NCBI GenBank assembly: GCA_934249275.1 | Contig: CAKQKT010000068.1 | Span: 1-10,645, forward strand | Length of the DNA stretch: 10,645 nucleotides | Direction: 5' to 3' | From: an uncultured Sutterella sp. | Lineage (GTDB): Bacteria > Pseudomonadota > Gammaproteobacteria > Burkholderiales > Burkholderiaceae_F | Part shown: one piece after another, positions 1 to 6,158 of the stretch | How positions within the stretch are numbered: position 1 is the first letter of the stretch | How the letters are laid out: the number at the start of each line of letters is the position of its first letter | The notes under the pieces: generated by a model | Seen by the model: the letters and a program-made list of their open reading frames with translations, nothing else | Told to the model about the DNA's origin: nothing | The model's database searches: none | Program-made: the position numbers and the translations under genes

Positions 1-309
1 GTCCAGATGGTGCTCTTCTCGAGCGACAAGCTCGACGCCTCCAAGGCTGATCCGAAGAAGTCCTGGGCTGGTGTCGGCCGCGCCTCCATCGGCAACAAGG
101 TCACCGTCGACAAGAAGCTCGCTCATCCGGTCAAGACCGAAATCCGCGACGTTGACGGCGACGGCCGCAAGGACATGGTCTTCACGTTCACGCAGAAGGA
201 TCTCGCCCAGAACATGATCCCGGGCGCAACCTTCGACATCTGGCTCCACACCCATGTTGACGGCAAGCGCGTTGCCGCCATGGACACCGCCTTCATCGAG
301 GCTAAGTAA
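1..309 (+). CDS. C-terminal part of an unidentified protein with a DVDGDG (calcium-loop-like) segment, 5' truncated
   Basis: The frame is open from base 1 (two codons, V-Q, precede the first ATG at base 7) and ends at TAA 307-309. I read this as the last ~102 residues of a gene running in from the left; no ribosome binding site can be seen for the ATG at 7. The pattern is a hydrophobic strand with 'FSSDKLDA', then 'DP', a Trp/Gly-rich stretch, 'AHPVKTEIRDVDGDGRKDMVFTF' spread over two strands, and a final 'MIPGATFDIWLHTHVDGKRV' strand. This recalls a beta domain often found at the ends of secreted bacterial proteins, with an IP-VAILSS-FDA-VDP start and a DVDGDG-D-V-HF centre. The acidic loop could bind calcium. 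Codon use resembles the secreted peptidase genes that follow. I do not recognise the full protein; a secreted or periplasmic location is inferred. Confidence 0.6.
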   Translation, partial: VQMVLFSSDKLDASKADPKKSWAGVGRASIGNKVTVDKKLAHPVKTEIRDVDGDGRKDMVFTFTQKDLAQNMIPGATFDIWLHTHVDGKRVAAMDTAFIEAK

Positions 310-368
310 ACCGTTGGTCCAGCTCGCCGCTTCTTGCTTGGTCCTTGGCAATGGCGAGTGAAGTGTCT

Positions 369-398
369 GAGGGTGCCCTCCGAAAGGAGGGCATCCTC
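369..398 (+). terminator. 13-bp hairpin with GAAA tetraloop, possible terminator or mRNA 5' structure
   Basis: Bases 369-381 pair with 386-398 over 13 bp with one G-U wobble, closing a GAAA (GNRA) loop at 382-385. It lies in the 138-base gap between the truncated gene and the P1 peptidase. The following bases (AGCGCCTTCTTA) are only weakly T-rich, so it is a poor classical intrinsic terminator. It may act as a 3' stability hairpin for the upstream mRNA or a leader element of the next operon. The rest of the gap (310-368) shows a short direct repeat (TTGGTCC at 314 and 338) and no convincing promoter. Confidence 0.55.
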
Positions 399-424
399 AG
401 CGCCTTCTTATGACGCAACTTCCA

Positions 425-441
425 TGCCTTCGGGCAGGAGA
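425..441 (+). promoter_or_regulatory. Ribosome binding site of the P1 peptidase, abutting a TTCG mini-hairpin
   Basis: TGCC (425-428) and GGCA (433-436) flank the loop TTCG (429-432), the stable cUUCGg type. The Shine-Dalgarno sequence AGGAGA follows at 436-441, six bases before the ATG at 448. This ribosome binding site fixes the start at 448 rather than an in-frame ATG at 334. The 4-bp stem is short and may be chance. Confidence 0.5.
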
Positions 442-447
442 GACATC

Positions 448-1608
448 ATGAAATTTCTCAAGACGCTTGTCGCCGCTTCCGTAGCCGGCGCAATGATGAT
501 CGGCGCAGTCTCCGCTCAGGAAGACTCGCTGCGCCCTCGTGAATACGGCATCCACTTCGGCGTTCTTCAGCCGGGCGAAAACAATGCCATCACCGACGTT
601 CCCGGCGTGCTCGTCGGCCAGGTCAACGTTCACGACGCCAAGAAGGGCGCTCAGACCGGCGTGACGGCCATCCTTCCGCACGGCGGCAACCTCTTCAAGG
701 AAAAGGTTCCGGCCGGCATCTTCCTCGCCAACGGCTTCGGCAAGATGACGGGCTATCCGCAGGTCAAGGAACTCGGCAACATCGAAACGCCGATCGTTCT
801 CGTCAACACGCTCAATGTCGCGGCAGGCCTTGACGGCATCATCGACTACACGTTCTCCTTCAAGGAAAACGGCAACTGCCGAAGCGTCAACGGCGTCGTC
901 GGCGAAACCAACGACGGCACCATCAACGACATCCGCGCCCGCTTCCTGACGGGCAAGGACGTGCTCAAGGCCATTCAGACGGCCAAGTCCGGTCCGGTTG
1001 AGGAAGGCGTTGTGGGCGCAGGCTCCGGCACGAAGGCCTTCGGCTTCAAGGGCGGCATCGGCACGTCCTCCCGCAAGCTTCCGGCCAGCATGGGCGGCTA
1101 CACGGTCGGCGTTCTCGTTCAGACGAACTTCGGCGGCTTCCTCAACATCGACGGCGTGGCCGTGGGTGAAAAGCTCGGCGGCTATCCCTGGAAGAAGGAA
1201 ATCGAATGCGCCGACGGCTCCATCATGATGGTTGTCGGCACCGACGCTCCGATCGATTCCCGCAATCTCGAGCGCGTCGCCAAGCGCGCCTTCATGGGCC
1301 TCGCCAAGGCGGGCGGCATTGCCTCGAACGGCTCCGGCGACTTCGCGATCGCCTTCTCGACCGCCAAGGAAAACCGCGTTCCGCACGACAACAAGAAGCT
1401 CGACAAGCTGACCAGCGTCAACGTCGCGAATGATGACATGACCCCGATCTTCATGGCCACCATCGAAGCCACGAACGAAGCCATCATCAATTCGCTCTTC
1501 AAGGCTCACGACGTCACGACCTACAAGGGCAAGGTCATCAAGGCTCTGCCGGTTGACAAGGTCCTTGACATGCTCCGCGCGGAAAACAAGCTGCCGGCAG
1601 CCAAGTAA
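448..1608 (+). CDS. Secreted P1-family peptidase (DmpA-like L-aminopeptidase/D-esterase)
   Basis: A 386-residue exported hydrolase of peptidase family P1 (DmpA/BapA type). These enzymes remove N-terminal amino acids from peptides, amides or esters after cutting themselves into alpha and beta chains. Residues 1-23 form a Sec signal peptide (MKFLK, hydrophobic core, VSA cut before Q24). Family marks are the early 'NAITDVPGVLVGQV' strand, 'GAGSGTKAFGFKGGIGTSS' from about residue 190, and the self-cleavage and nucleophile site 'SNGSGDFAIAFST'. Cleavage is expected between G295 and S296, freeing Ser296 as the N-terminal nucleophile and leaving a ~91-residue beta chain. Length fits the family plus signal peptide. 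The start at 448 is chosen for its AGGAGA site and the signal peptide; an ORF from 334 would bury the signal. It is first of three secreted hydrolase genes, 22 bases before the next. The substrate is not deducible. Confidence 0.92.
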   Translation: MKFLKTLVAASVAGAMMIGAVSAQEDSLRPREYGIHFGVLQPGENNAITDVPGVLVGQVNVHDAKKGAQTGVTAILPHGGNLFKEKVPAGIFLANGFGKMTGYPQVKELGNIETPIVLVNTLNVAAGLDGIIDYTFSFKENGNCRSVNGVVGETNDGTINDIRARFLTGKDVLKAIQTAKSGPVEEGVVGAGSGTKAFGFKGGIGTSSRKLPASMGGYTVGVLVQTNFGGFLNIDGVAVGEKLGGYPWKKEIECADGSIMMVVGTDAPIDSRNLERVAKRAFMGLAKAGGIASNGSGDFAIAFSTAKENRVPHDNKKLDKLTSVNVANDDMTPIFMATIEATNEAIINSLFKAHDVTTYKGKVIKALPVDKVLDMLRAENKLPAAK

Positions 1609-1630
1609 GTCTGTTTGAAGGAGAACCATC

Positions 1631-2491
1631 ATGCGCATTTCCTTGACGGCTTGTCTAGCCGCAGCCCTGATGGCGCAGGCGGGCGCCGCGGGCGCCTGCA
1701 CGGTCTTCGCCGCAGCCGGACCGGAGCTCGTGCCTTCCGGTGGCACGCTGGTGGGCAAGGTTCGCGACGAGCGTCCCGCGAAGCAGATCGTGAAGACGGT
1801 CGCCCCCAAGGACGGCTATGCCTTCGTCGGCCTCTTTGTCGGAGACAACGAGCGCTACAACATGGGCGTCAATGAAAAGGGGCTCGTGGTTTTCCGCACG
1901 ACGGCGGGGTCGATCCCCAAGAAGGTTCGATCCCGCTCCGTCCGCTACAAGAGCCCGGCCGGCCTCAGCGGACACGAGCAGATCATCCGTCATTGCGCCA
2001 CGGTCGAAGAGGCGCTCAAGAGCGGTGTCTATCTCGAGCCGACCAACTATGTCATTGCCGACAGAAAGAAGATTGCGTACGTGGAGGTGCTGCCCGACGG
2101 CACCTATGCCTCTCGGGTTTATGACCGGGGCAGGTTCGCGCATACCAATCACTATCTGATGCCGGAGCATCAGGCCGCCAATGTCAAGATCGGCGAAAGC
2201 AGCCGCATACGCTACGAACGCATCACGAAGCTCATGGACGAACAGGCGAAGCCCTACACCATGGAGGATTTCATTGCCTGGACCAAGGACCGTCATGACG
2301 GGCCGGACAACAGCATCGAGCGCATAGGCGTTCCGGGCAAGAGCGGCTCGACCACGCTCTCCGCCATGGTCGTTCACATTCCGCCTGAGGGCGACCCCGA
2401 GATCTATCTTCGCTGGCGGGAGAACCCCGCAGTTGAAGACATGAGCATGGCCAAGGAAGCGCGAAGCATCTTCGTGCCGCCGGCCAGATAG
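1631..2491 (+). CDS. Secreted cysteine Ntn-hydrolase, C45/AAT or choloylglycine-hydrolase-like
   Basis: A 286-residue exported protein of the N-terminal-nucleophile amidohydrolase superfamily (linear amide C-N hydrolases; acyl-CoA:6-aminopenicillanate acyltransferase/C45-like). Residues 1-22 form a signal peptide ending AGA, directly before Cys23. The segment 'CTVFAAAGPELVPSGGTLVGKVRD' (23-46) matches the family pattern C-T-x-F ... GGTL-x-K-N-R-D, with R45-D46 as the usual catalytic-site pair. Later marks are 'YNMGVNEKGLVVF', 'NYVIADRKKIAYVEV' and 'FAHTNHYLMPE'. The usual Asn of K-N-R-D is Val44 here. AAGGAG at 1618-1623 supports the start. It is 22 bases downstream of the P1 peptidase and probably co-transcribed. 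Codon use is more mixed than in its two neighbours. The substrate (peptide, acyl-amino acid, bile-salt-like amide) cannot be told from sequence. Confidence 0.8.
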   Translation: MRISLTACLAAALMAQAGAAGACTVFAAAGPELVPSGGTLVGKVRDERPAKQIVKTVAPKDGYAFVGLFVGDNERYNMGVNEKGLVVFRTTAGSIPKKVRSRSVRYKSPAGLSGHEQIIRHCATVEEALKSGVYLEPTNYVIADRKKIAYVEVLPDGTYASRVYDRGRFAHTNHYLMPEHQAANVKIGESSRIRYERITKLMDEQAKPYTMEDFIAWTKDRHDGPDNSIERIGVPGKSGSTTLSAMVVHIPPEGDPEIYLRWRENPAVEDMSMAKEARSIFVPPAR

Positions 2492-2549
2492 GCGAAGCAG
2501 GGGACGTTTTGCCCGTTCGATTTCATTGCGTTCAACTGATCGCACAAGT

Positions 2550-2575
2550 CCCGGCCGCATTTCCGACCGGCCGGG
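2550..2575 (+). repeat. 8-bp GC-rich inverted repeat between two secreted hydrolase genes
   Basis: CCCGGCCG (2550-2557) is perfectly complementary to CGGCCGGG (2568-2575) with a 10-base loop. It lies in the 117-base gap before the C69 peptidase gene. No T tract follows, so it is more likely an mRNA processing or stability hairpin, or a weak attenuator, than a full terminator. No promoter was recognised in the gap. Confidence 0.45.
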
Positions 2576-2608
2576 CATCGACTTCATTCAATCACAAGGA
2601 GAAACATC

Positions 2609-4102
2609 ATGTTCTTTCGAAAGCTTGCACTGACGCTCGCCGTCACCACCGCGCTTTCCGCATCCGCGCTTGCCTGCACGACCGTTGTCGTGGGCGAGGG
2701 CGCCACCGCCGACGGATCCTTCCTCATCGCACGCGCCGCCGACAGCAATGCCCTCAAGGCCCAGCACTTCGTGATCCATCCGGCCAAGCACAACCAGACC
2801 GGCATGTACCGCACCAAGGACCACAACGGCGCGACGAACTTCGAATATCCGCTCCCGAAGGACAGCATGCGCTACACCACGGTTCCCAACTGGAAGACGC
2901 AGCTCCACGGCGCCGTCGGCTACAACGAGGCCGGCGTGGGCATTTCCGCCACGGAATCCATCTTCGCCCGCCCCGAGGCCCTGAAGCTTGATCCGTACAA
3001 CAAGAAGACGGGGATCACCGAGGACGACATTCATGACGTGATCCTCTCCCGCGCCAAGACCGCGCGCGAAGGCATCGCCATTCTCGGCTCCATCGTTGAA
3101 ACGATCGGCGCCGGCGAAGGCTTCGGCGTCGTCTTCGTCGACCCGAAGGAAGTCTGGTACTTCGAAACCGGCACGGGCCACCAGTGGCTTGCCCACCGCA
3201 CCCCGAAGGACACGTACTTCGCTACCGGCAACCAGGGCCGTCTGCAGCAGTACGACGCCAAGAGCAGCGACTTCATGGCCTCCAAGACGCTCGTGAGCTG
3301 GGCCGAACAGAACGGCTTCTACGACCCGAAGAAGGACGGCGAATTCAACTTCGCGAAGGCCTACATCCGTGACGACGCTCGCGACCGCGTCTACAACGAC
3401 CCGCGCGTCTGGCAGATCCAGAAGCTCTTCAACCCGAGCCTTGAACAGAAGCCCGACGAAGGCCGCACGTATCCGGTCTACCTCAAGCCCGAAAAGAAGC
3501 TCACCGTTGAAGACATGAAGACGGTGCTTCGCAACCACTATGACGGCACCGAACACGACCCGTACAGCCCCGTGCTCAACGGCGCTGAAAAGTGGCGTCC
3601 GATTTCGGTCTTCCGCACGTATGAATCCCACGTCATGCAGGTTCGTCCGTGGCTGCCGAAGGAAATCGGCGAAGTCTCCTACGTCGGCATCGGCATGGCC
3701 GACCTTTCCTGCTACGTTCCGTACTACCACGGTCTCGAATCCTACCCGGCTCACTACGGCATGGGCACCGACAAGGCTGACGACAAGTCGATCTACTGGA
3801 AGTACCGCAAGCTCCAGACGCTCGTCATGACGGACTATCAGAAGCTCGCGCCGGTCGTCAAGGCTGCCTACAAGACGTTTGAAGCCGACACCGCCAAGGC
3901 TCAGGCCGACATGGAAAAGAAGTACATGGAAATCGTCAAGAAGGATCCGAAGGCTGCCCAGAAGCTTCTCAACGAGTTCAACCTCAAGGTCATGAAGGAC
4001 GCCGAAGCGCTCACCGACGATCTGACGAACCAGGTCTTCACGATCCGCACGACGGATATCCAGGCCGCCAACTTCTTCTCCAACAACAAGCGCAAGGACT
4101 AA
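2609..4102 (+). CDS. Secreted C69-family dipeptidase (PepD-like)
   Basis: A 497-residue peptidase of family C69, cysteine Ntn-hydrolases that split dipeptides. Residues 1-22 form a signal peptide ending ALA, and the mature protein would begin with the nucleophile Cys23. The N-terminal block 'CTTVVVGEGATADGSFLIAR' (23-42) is the family signature C-T-T-x-x-V-G-x-x-A-T-x-D-G-S, followed by D45. 'AVGYNEAGVGISATES' (102-117), 'GFGVVFVDPKEVWYFETGTGHQW' in the next strands and 'RTPKDTYFATGNQ' are further C69 marks. The lysine-rich, probably helical tail from about residue 410 is usual for the longer C69 proteins. AAGGAG at 2597-2602 supports the start. It is the last gene of the secreted hydrolase block. 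The strongly biased codon use (GAA, AAG, GGC, CTC) suggests high expression. Periplasmic dipeptide breakdown is inferred. Confidence 0.92.
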   Translation: MFFRKLALTLAVTTALSASALACTTVVVGEGATADGSFLIARAADSNALKAQHFVIHPAKHNQTGMYRTKDHNGATNFEYPLPKDSMRYTTVPNWKTQLHGAVGYNEAGVGISATESIFARPEALKLDPYNKKTGITEDDIHDVILSRAKTAREGIAILGSIVETIGAGEGFGVVFVDPKEVWYFETGTGHQWLAHRTPKDTYFATGNQGRLQQYDAKSSDFMASKTLVSWAEQNGFYDPKKDGEFNFAKAYIRDDARDRVYNDPRVWQIQKLFNPSLEQKPDEGRTYPVYLKPEKKLTVEDMKTVLRNHYDGTEHDPYSPVLNGAEKWRPISVFRTYESHVMQVRPWLPKEIGEVSYVGIGMADLSCYVPYYHGLESYPAHYGMGTDKADDKSIYWKYRKLQTLVMTDYQKLAPVVKAAYKTFEADTAKAQADMEKKYMEIVKKDPKAAQKLLNEFNLKVMKDAEALTDDLTNQVFTIRTTDIQAANFFSNNKRKD

Positions 4103-4120
4103 GCCCGAATGTTCTGACGG

Positions 4121-4155
4121 CGCGTGCCTGCCTCCGGAAGGAAGGCAGGCGCGTG
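4121..4155 (+). terminator. Long GC-rich hairpin just after the C69 peptidase gene
   Basis: Bases 4121-4133 pair with 4143-4155 over 13 bp with two G-U wobbles; the core GCCTGCC/GGCAGGC is perfect. The hairpin begins 18 bases after the stop codon. No T tract follows directly. It probably acts with the T-tailed hairpin at 4211 as a double terminator or mRNA 3' end. Confidence 0.55.
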
Positions 4156-4210
4156 AATCCGGTCAGGCTTGAAGGAAGTTGTCCGAGAACGGCCGGGGGG
4201 CCGTGAAAGT

Positions 4211-4252
4211 AAAGCCCCGAACGATGCCTCGTCCGGGGCTTTGCTGATTTTT
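4211..4252 (+). terminator. Intrinsic terminator of the secreted hydrolase block
   Basis: AAAGCCCCG (4211-4219) pairs with CGGGGCTTT (4234-4242). After one mismatch, ACGA/TCGT (4221-4224 and 4229-4232) extends the stem around a TGCC loop. GCTGATTTTTA follows, giving a five-T run at 4248-4252. It lies between convergent units; on the minus strand it is followed only by a short T stretch, so it could serve lpxH weakly as well. Confidence 0.82.
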
Positions 4253-4288
4253 ATAGCGGGTTCAATGCGACGCCTGATGCCGGCTGAA

Positions 4289-5071
4289 TCAACTTTCGAA
4301 GCTGTGGATGACGGGCTTGTCTCCATCGAACGTGAGCCAGCCGCCGCGAACGCACTTCGAGCCTTCGAAATGCCAGTCGGGGAGCACGGCGCGCACAATG
4401 CCGGCGGCGGTCTTCGTGATGCTCGGGCGATGGGTGTGGCCGTGAATGACGGCTTGGGCTTCATGAGCCTGGGCGGCTTCGTTGAGGGCCCGCTCGTCGA
4501 CGTCGGTGATGTAGGCGGCCTTCACGGACTTGCGAGTGCGGCTTCGCGCGCGGGCGTCTTCGGCCACCTGCAGGCGCTTTTTGACGGGAAGCCTCAGCAT
4601 GATCCACTGCCACCAGACGCTGCGAACGCGCTTTCTGACCTTCTGATAGTCGGCGTCGAACGTGCACCAGAGGTCGCCATGGGAGAGAAGAATGCGGCGG
4701 GCGCGCAGGACGGCAACGGTAGGATCCTTTAGAAGCGTTGCGCCGATCTCTCGCGCATAAAGATTCCCCATCATGAAGTCGCGGTTGCCGTGCATGATGT
4801 AGAGGGCGTGGGTGGAGGCGTAGGCGCGCAGGGCTTCGGAAACGTGCGCCATCGTGTAGGAGGCGTCGTCGCCCACCCAGTAGTCGAAGAAGTCGCCGAG
4901 AATCACCAGCTCGGAATGATCGGCCGCCTCGTGCTCGAGAAAGCGTAGAAAGGCGTTCAACGTGTCGGGCTCGGCATTGCTCAGATGCAGGTCGGAGATG
5001 AAGACCGGATCGTTGAGCGTGACGGGGCCGGCGGCGCCTTCAAGCGCGGGAACGGAAAAAGGGGAGAGCAT
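4289..5071 (-). CDS. lpxH: UDP-2,3-diacylglucosamine diphosphatase LpxH
   Basis: A 260-residue metallophosphoesterase of lipid A synthesis. It hydrolyses UDP-2,3-diacylglucosamine to lipid X and UMP at the cytoplasmic face of the inner membrane. All five calcineurin-like metal blocks are visible: SDLHLS (D27, H29), GDFFDYWVGDD (D60), HGNRDF (N96), SHGD (H131) and HGHTHRP (H210, H212, H214). GDFFDYWVGDD, the 'DADYQKVRKRVRS' helix and the late 'VLPDWHF' strand separate LpxH from general phosphoesterases. Length is slightly above the usual ~240 because of an extra N-terminal ~20 residues. The ATG at 5071 has only a weak ribosome binding site. A TAAAAT box at 5109-5104 could be a -10, though no good -35 is seen. 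It is convergent with the hydrolase block. Its presence shows an LPS-making Gram-negative host. Confidence 0.94.
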   Translation of the reverse strand: MLSPFSVPALEGAAGPVTLNDPVFISDLHLSNAEPDTLNAFLRFLEHEAADHSELVILGDFFDYWVGDDASYTMAHVSEALRAYASTHALYIMHGNRDFMMGNLYAREIGATLLKDPTVAVLRARRILLSHGDLWCTFDADYQKVRKRVRSVWWQWIMLRLPVKKRLQVAEDARARSRTRKSVKAAYITDVDERALNEAAQAHEAQAVIHGHTHRPSITKTAAGIVRAVLPDWHFEGSKCVRGGWLTFDGDKPVIHSFES

Positions 5072-5118
5072 GGCGGCGGTTCTTGGAATTGTTCGATCCG
5101 TTCATTTTAGCCGAGCGC

Positions 5119-5150
5119 AAAAAAGCCCGCGGGAACGAGCCTGCGGGCTT
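5119..5150 (-). terminator. Intrinsic terminator after the Ala/Pro-rich protein gene
   Basis: Read on the minus strand, AAGCCCGC (5150-5143) with three further pairs forms an 11-bp stem (5150-5140 with 5133-5123, one G-U wobble) around a 6-base loop. Six T residues run from 5124 to 5119. It lies about 20 bases after the stop codon at 5172 and separates this gene from lpxH. Confidence 0.85.
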
Positions 5151-5171
5151 CATGCGGACGGCGGCGTCCGA

Positions 5172-5690
5172 TTACTTTTCGGGCGTCTGGCCGTCGGCAG
5201 GCTGCTGGGCCTGGGCTTCGGCGGGCTGAGCGGCCGGAGCAGGCTGAGCGGCCGGAGCTTCGGCAGCCTGGGCGGTCTTGTCGTCGCCGAAGAGCGCTTC
5301 GCCGATCATGGAGCCGGCAACGGCGCCTGCGGTAGCACCCATCATGTTGGAGACGAAGCCGCCGCCCTGATTCTGAGCCTGGGCGGGAGCGGCGCTGGCA
5401 GCCGGAGCAGCATTGGCGGCGGGAGCCTGAGCCTGCTGGGCGCCGGCGGCGGGCTGAGCCTGATTGGAGGCGGGCGCAGCGGTCTTGGCGGCGGGAGCGG
5501 GCTGGGAGGCCGTCGAAGCGGCGGGACGGCCCGGAACCGGGTTCGTGACCGGCGCGGGCTTCGGGGCGGGCTTCACGGCGGCCGGACGGCCGAAGGAGAA
5601 GCCGGAACGCTTGACCTTGGCGGCTTCGGCACCGGAGGTGAGAGCAAGAAGCGCAGCGGCGGTGAGGAGAACGAGCTTGGTCTTGTGCAT
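5172..5690 (-). CDS. Small exported Ala/Pro/Gln-rich protein with a glycine-rich hydrophobic segment, function unknown
   Basis: A 172-residue protein with a clear signal peptide (MHKTK, hydrophobic core, AEA cut after residue 23). A short basic stretch (AKVKRSGFSFGRP) follows, then about 75 residues of low-complexity Ala/Pro/Gln/Lys sequence. Residues ~109-135 form a Gly/Ala/Met-rich hydrophobic block (GGGFVSNMMGATAGAVAG, then MIGEALFG), and another Ala/Pro/Gln tail closes the protein. The hydrophobic block resembles glycine-zipper segments of periplasmic or membrane-associated small proteins. I choose the ATG at 5690 because it starts the signal peptide. The longer frame begins with GTG at 5744, upstream of a TATAAT box at 5735-5730. 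The gene stands alone with its own terminator. I do not recognise a named family; a cell-envelope role is only inferred. Confidence 0.72.
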   Translation of the reverse strand: MHKTKLVLLTAAALLALTSGAEAAKVKRSGFSFGRPAAVKPAPKPAPVTNPVPGRPAASTASQPAPAAKTAAPASNQAQPAAGAQQAQAPAANAAPAASAAPAQAQNQGGGFVSNMMGATAGAVAGSMIGEALFGDDKTAQAAEAPAAQPAPAAQPAEAQAQQPADGQTPEK

Positions 5691-5729
5691 TTCGAAATAA
5701 TCCGAAGAGTTGGAAAATGGATTCAACGG

Positions 5730-5735
5730 ATTATA
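5730..5735 (-). promoter_or_regulatory. Consensus -10 box for the Ala/Pro-rich exported protein
   Basis: TATAAT on the minus strand at 5735-5730 lies 39 bases before the ATG at 5690 and would give a leader of about 33 bases. No good -35 is found at 16-18 bases upstream (GGCCTG at 17), so an activator may be needed or the match may be chance. Its position supports the 5690 start over the GTG at 5744. Confidence 0.45.
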
Positions 5736-5769
5736 TGGATGCACGATGAATGCAGGCCGTTTGCCGAAA

Positions 5770-5784
5770 GATTGTTACACAATC
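5770..5784. repeat. Perfect 6-3-6 palindrome, candidate operator
   Basis: GATTGT (5770-5775) and ACAATC (5779-5784) flank TAC. It lies about 35 bases upstream of the TATAAT box of the Ala/Pro-rich gene and downstream of the HMA gene. The size and dyad shape suit a small dimeric regulator; no regulator is encoded nearby. Confidence 0.3.
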
Positions 5785-5819
5785 CGTGAAGCAGAAATGG
5801 TTTCGCGGAATGCTTCATG
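5785..5819. repeat. 9-bp inverted repeat after the HMA gene
   Basis: CGTGAAGCA (5785-5793) pairs with TGCTTCATG (5811-5819), with one G-U pair. A nested GAAA/TTTC pairing lies in the loop. It sits 26 bases after the HMA stop codon. No T run follows on the minus strand, so if it ends the HMA transcript it does so inefficiently. Confidence 0.35.
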
Positions 5820-5844
5820 CGTTCGGATGATCTGCGGTTTGAGG

Positions 5845-6120
5845 TCAGATGCCGAAGAGCTTTGACAGAAGGCCCTTCTTCGCCTCTTCGGAAGAAATCC
5901 TTCCGGTCGGATAGCCCGTGCCGCCGATCGACTCAACGCACCTGCGCAGGAGTTCGTCGGAGATCGGCGCTTCGCTTTCGATCGCGACTTCGTTCTTTCG
6001 GCGCGAGGCGCGGATGCGGCCGGCTTCGCCGTGGGAAAGAACCTTGCGGACGGCTTCGACAACGTGGGCCTCGCACATTTCGCAGGCCATGTCGCGGACT
6101 TCAATTGTGGTGCGGATCAT
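5845..6120 (-). CDS. Small heavy-metal-associated (HMA) domain protein with DMACEMC metal site
   Basis: A 91-residue cytosolic protein that fits the HMA/copper-chaperone fold. It has a beta strand 'IRTTIEVRDMACEMC' with the M-x-C-x-x-C metal-binding loop at Cys13 and Cys16, then a helix 'EAHVVEAVRKVL', two strands, a second helix 'ISDELLRRCVESIGG', and a short tail ending 'KKGLLSKLFGI'. From memory, small one-domain proteins of Clostridia-type gut bacteria share the 'MACxMCEAH' start and a Lys-Lys-Gly-Leu tail. The start at 6120 is chosen because the HMA strand begins there; an upstream frame to 6237 adds unrelated sequence across the terminator. GGAG at 6137-6134 is a somewhat distant ribosome binding site. 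No P-type ATPase or metal regulator is adjacent. Metal trafficking (Cu, Ag, Hg or similar) is inferred from the fold alone. Confidence 0.82.
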   Translation of the reverse strand: MIRTTIEVRDMACEMCEAHVVEAVRKVLSHGEAGRIRASRRKNEVAIESEAPISDELLRRCVESIGGTGYPTGRISSEEAKKGLLSKLFGI

Positions 6121-6158
6121 GATGAATCCGTAGCTCCATATTGCTGAGAACGGTTCGC

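Noticed and set aside
397..1809. 470-residue open frame on the minus strand opposite the P1 peptidase
   Set aside because: It is a mirror of a strongly codon-biased GC-rich gene. The plus strand has a signal peptide, catalytic motifs and a ribosome binding site; the minus frame has no recognisable domain.
2588..3754. 388-residue minus-strand frame opposite the C69 peptidase
   Set aside because: Same shadow effect; the sequence is rich in Val/Asp/Gly/Arg without family motifs, and the sense strand is clearly coding.
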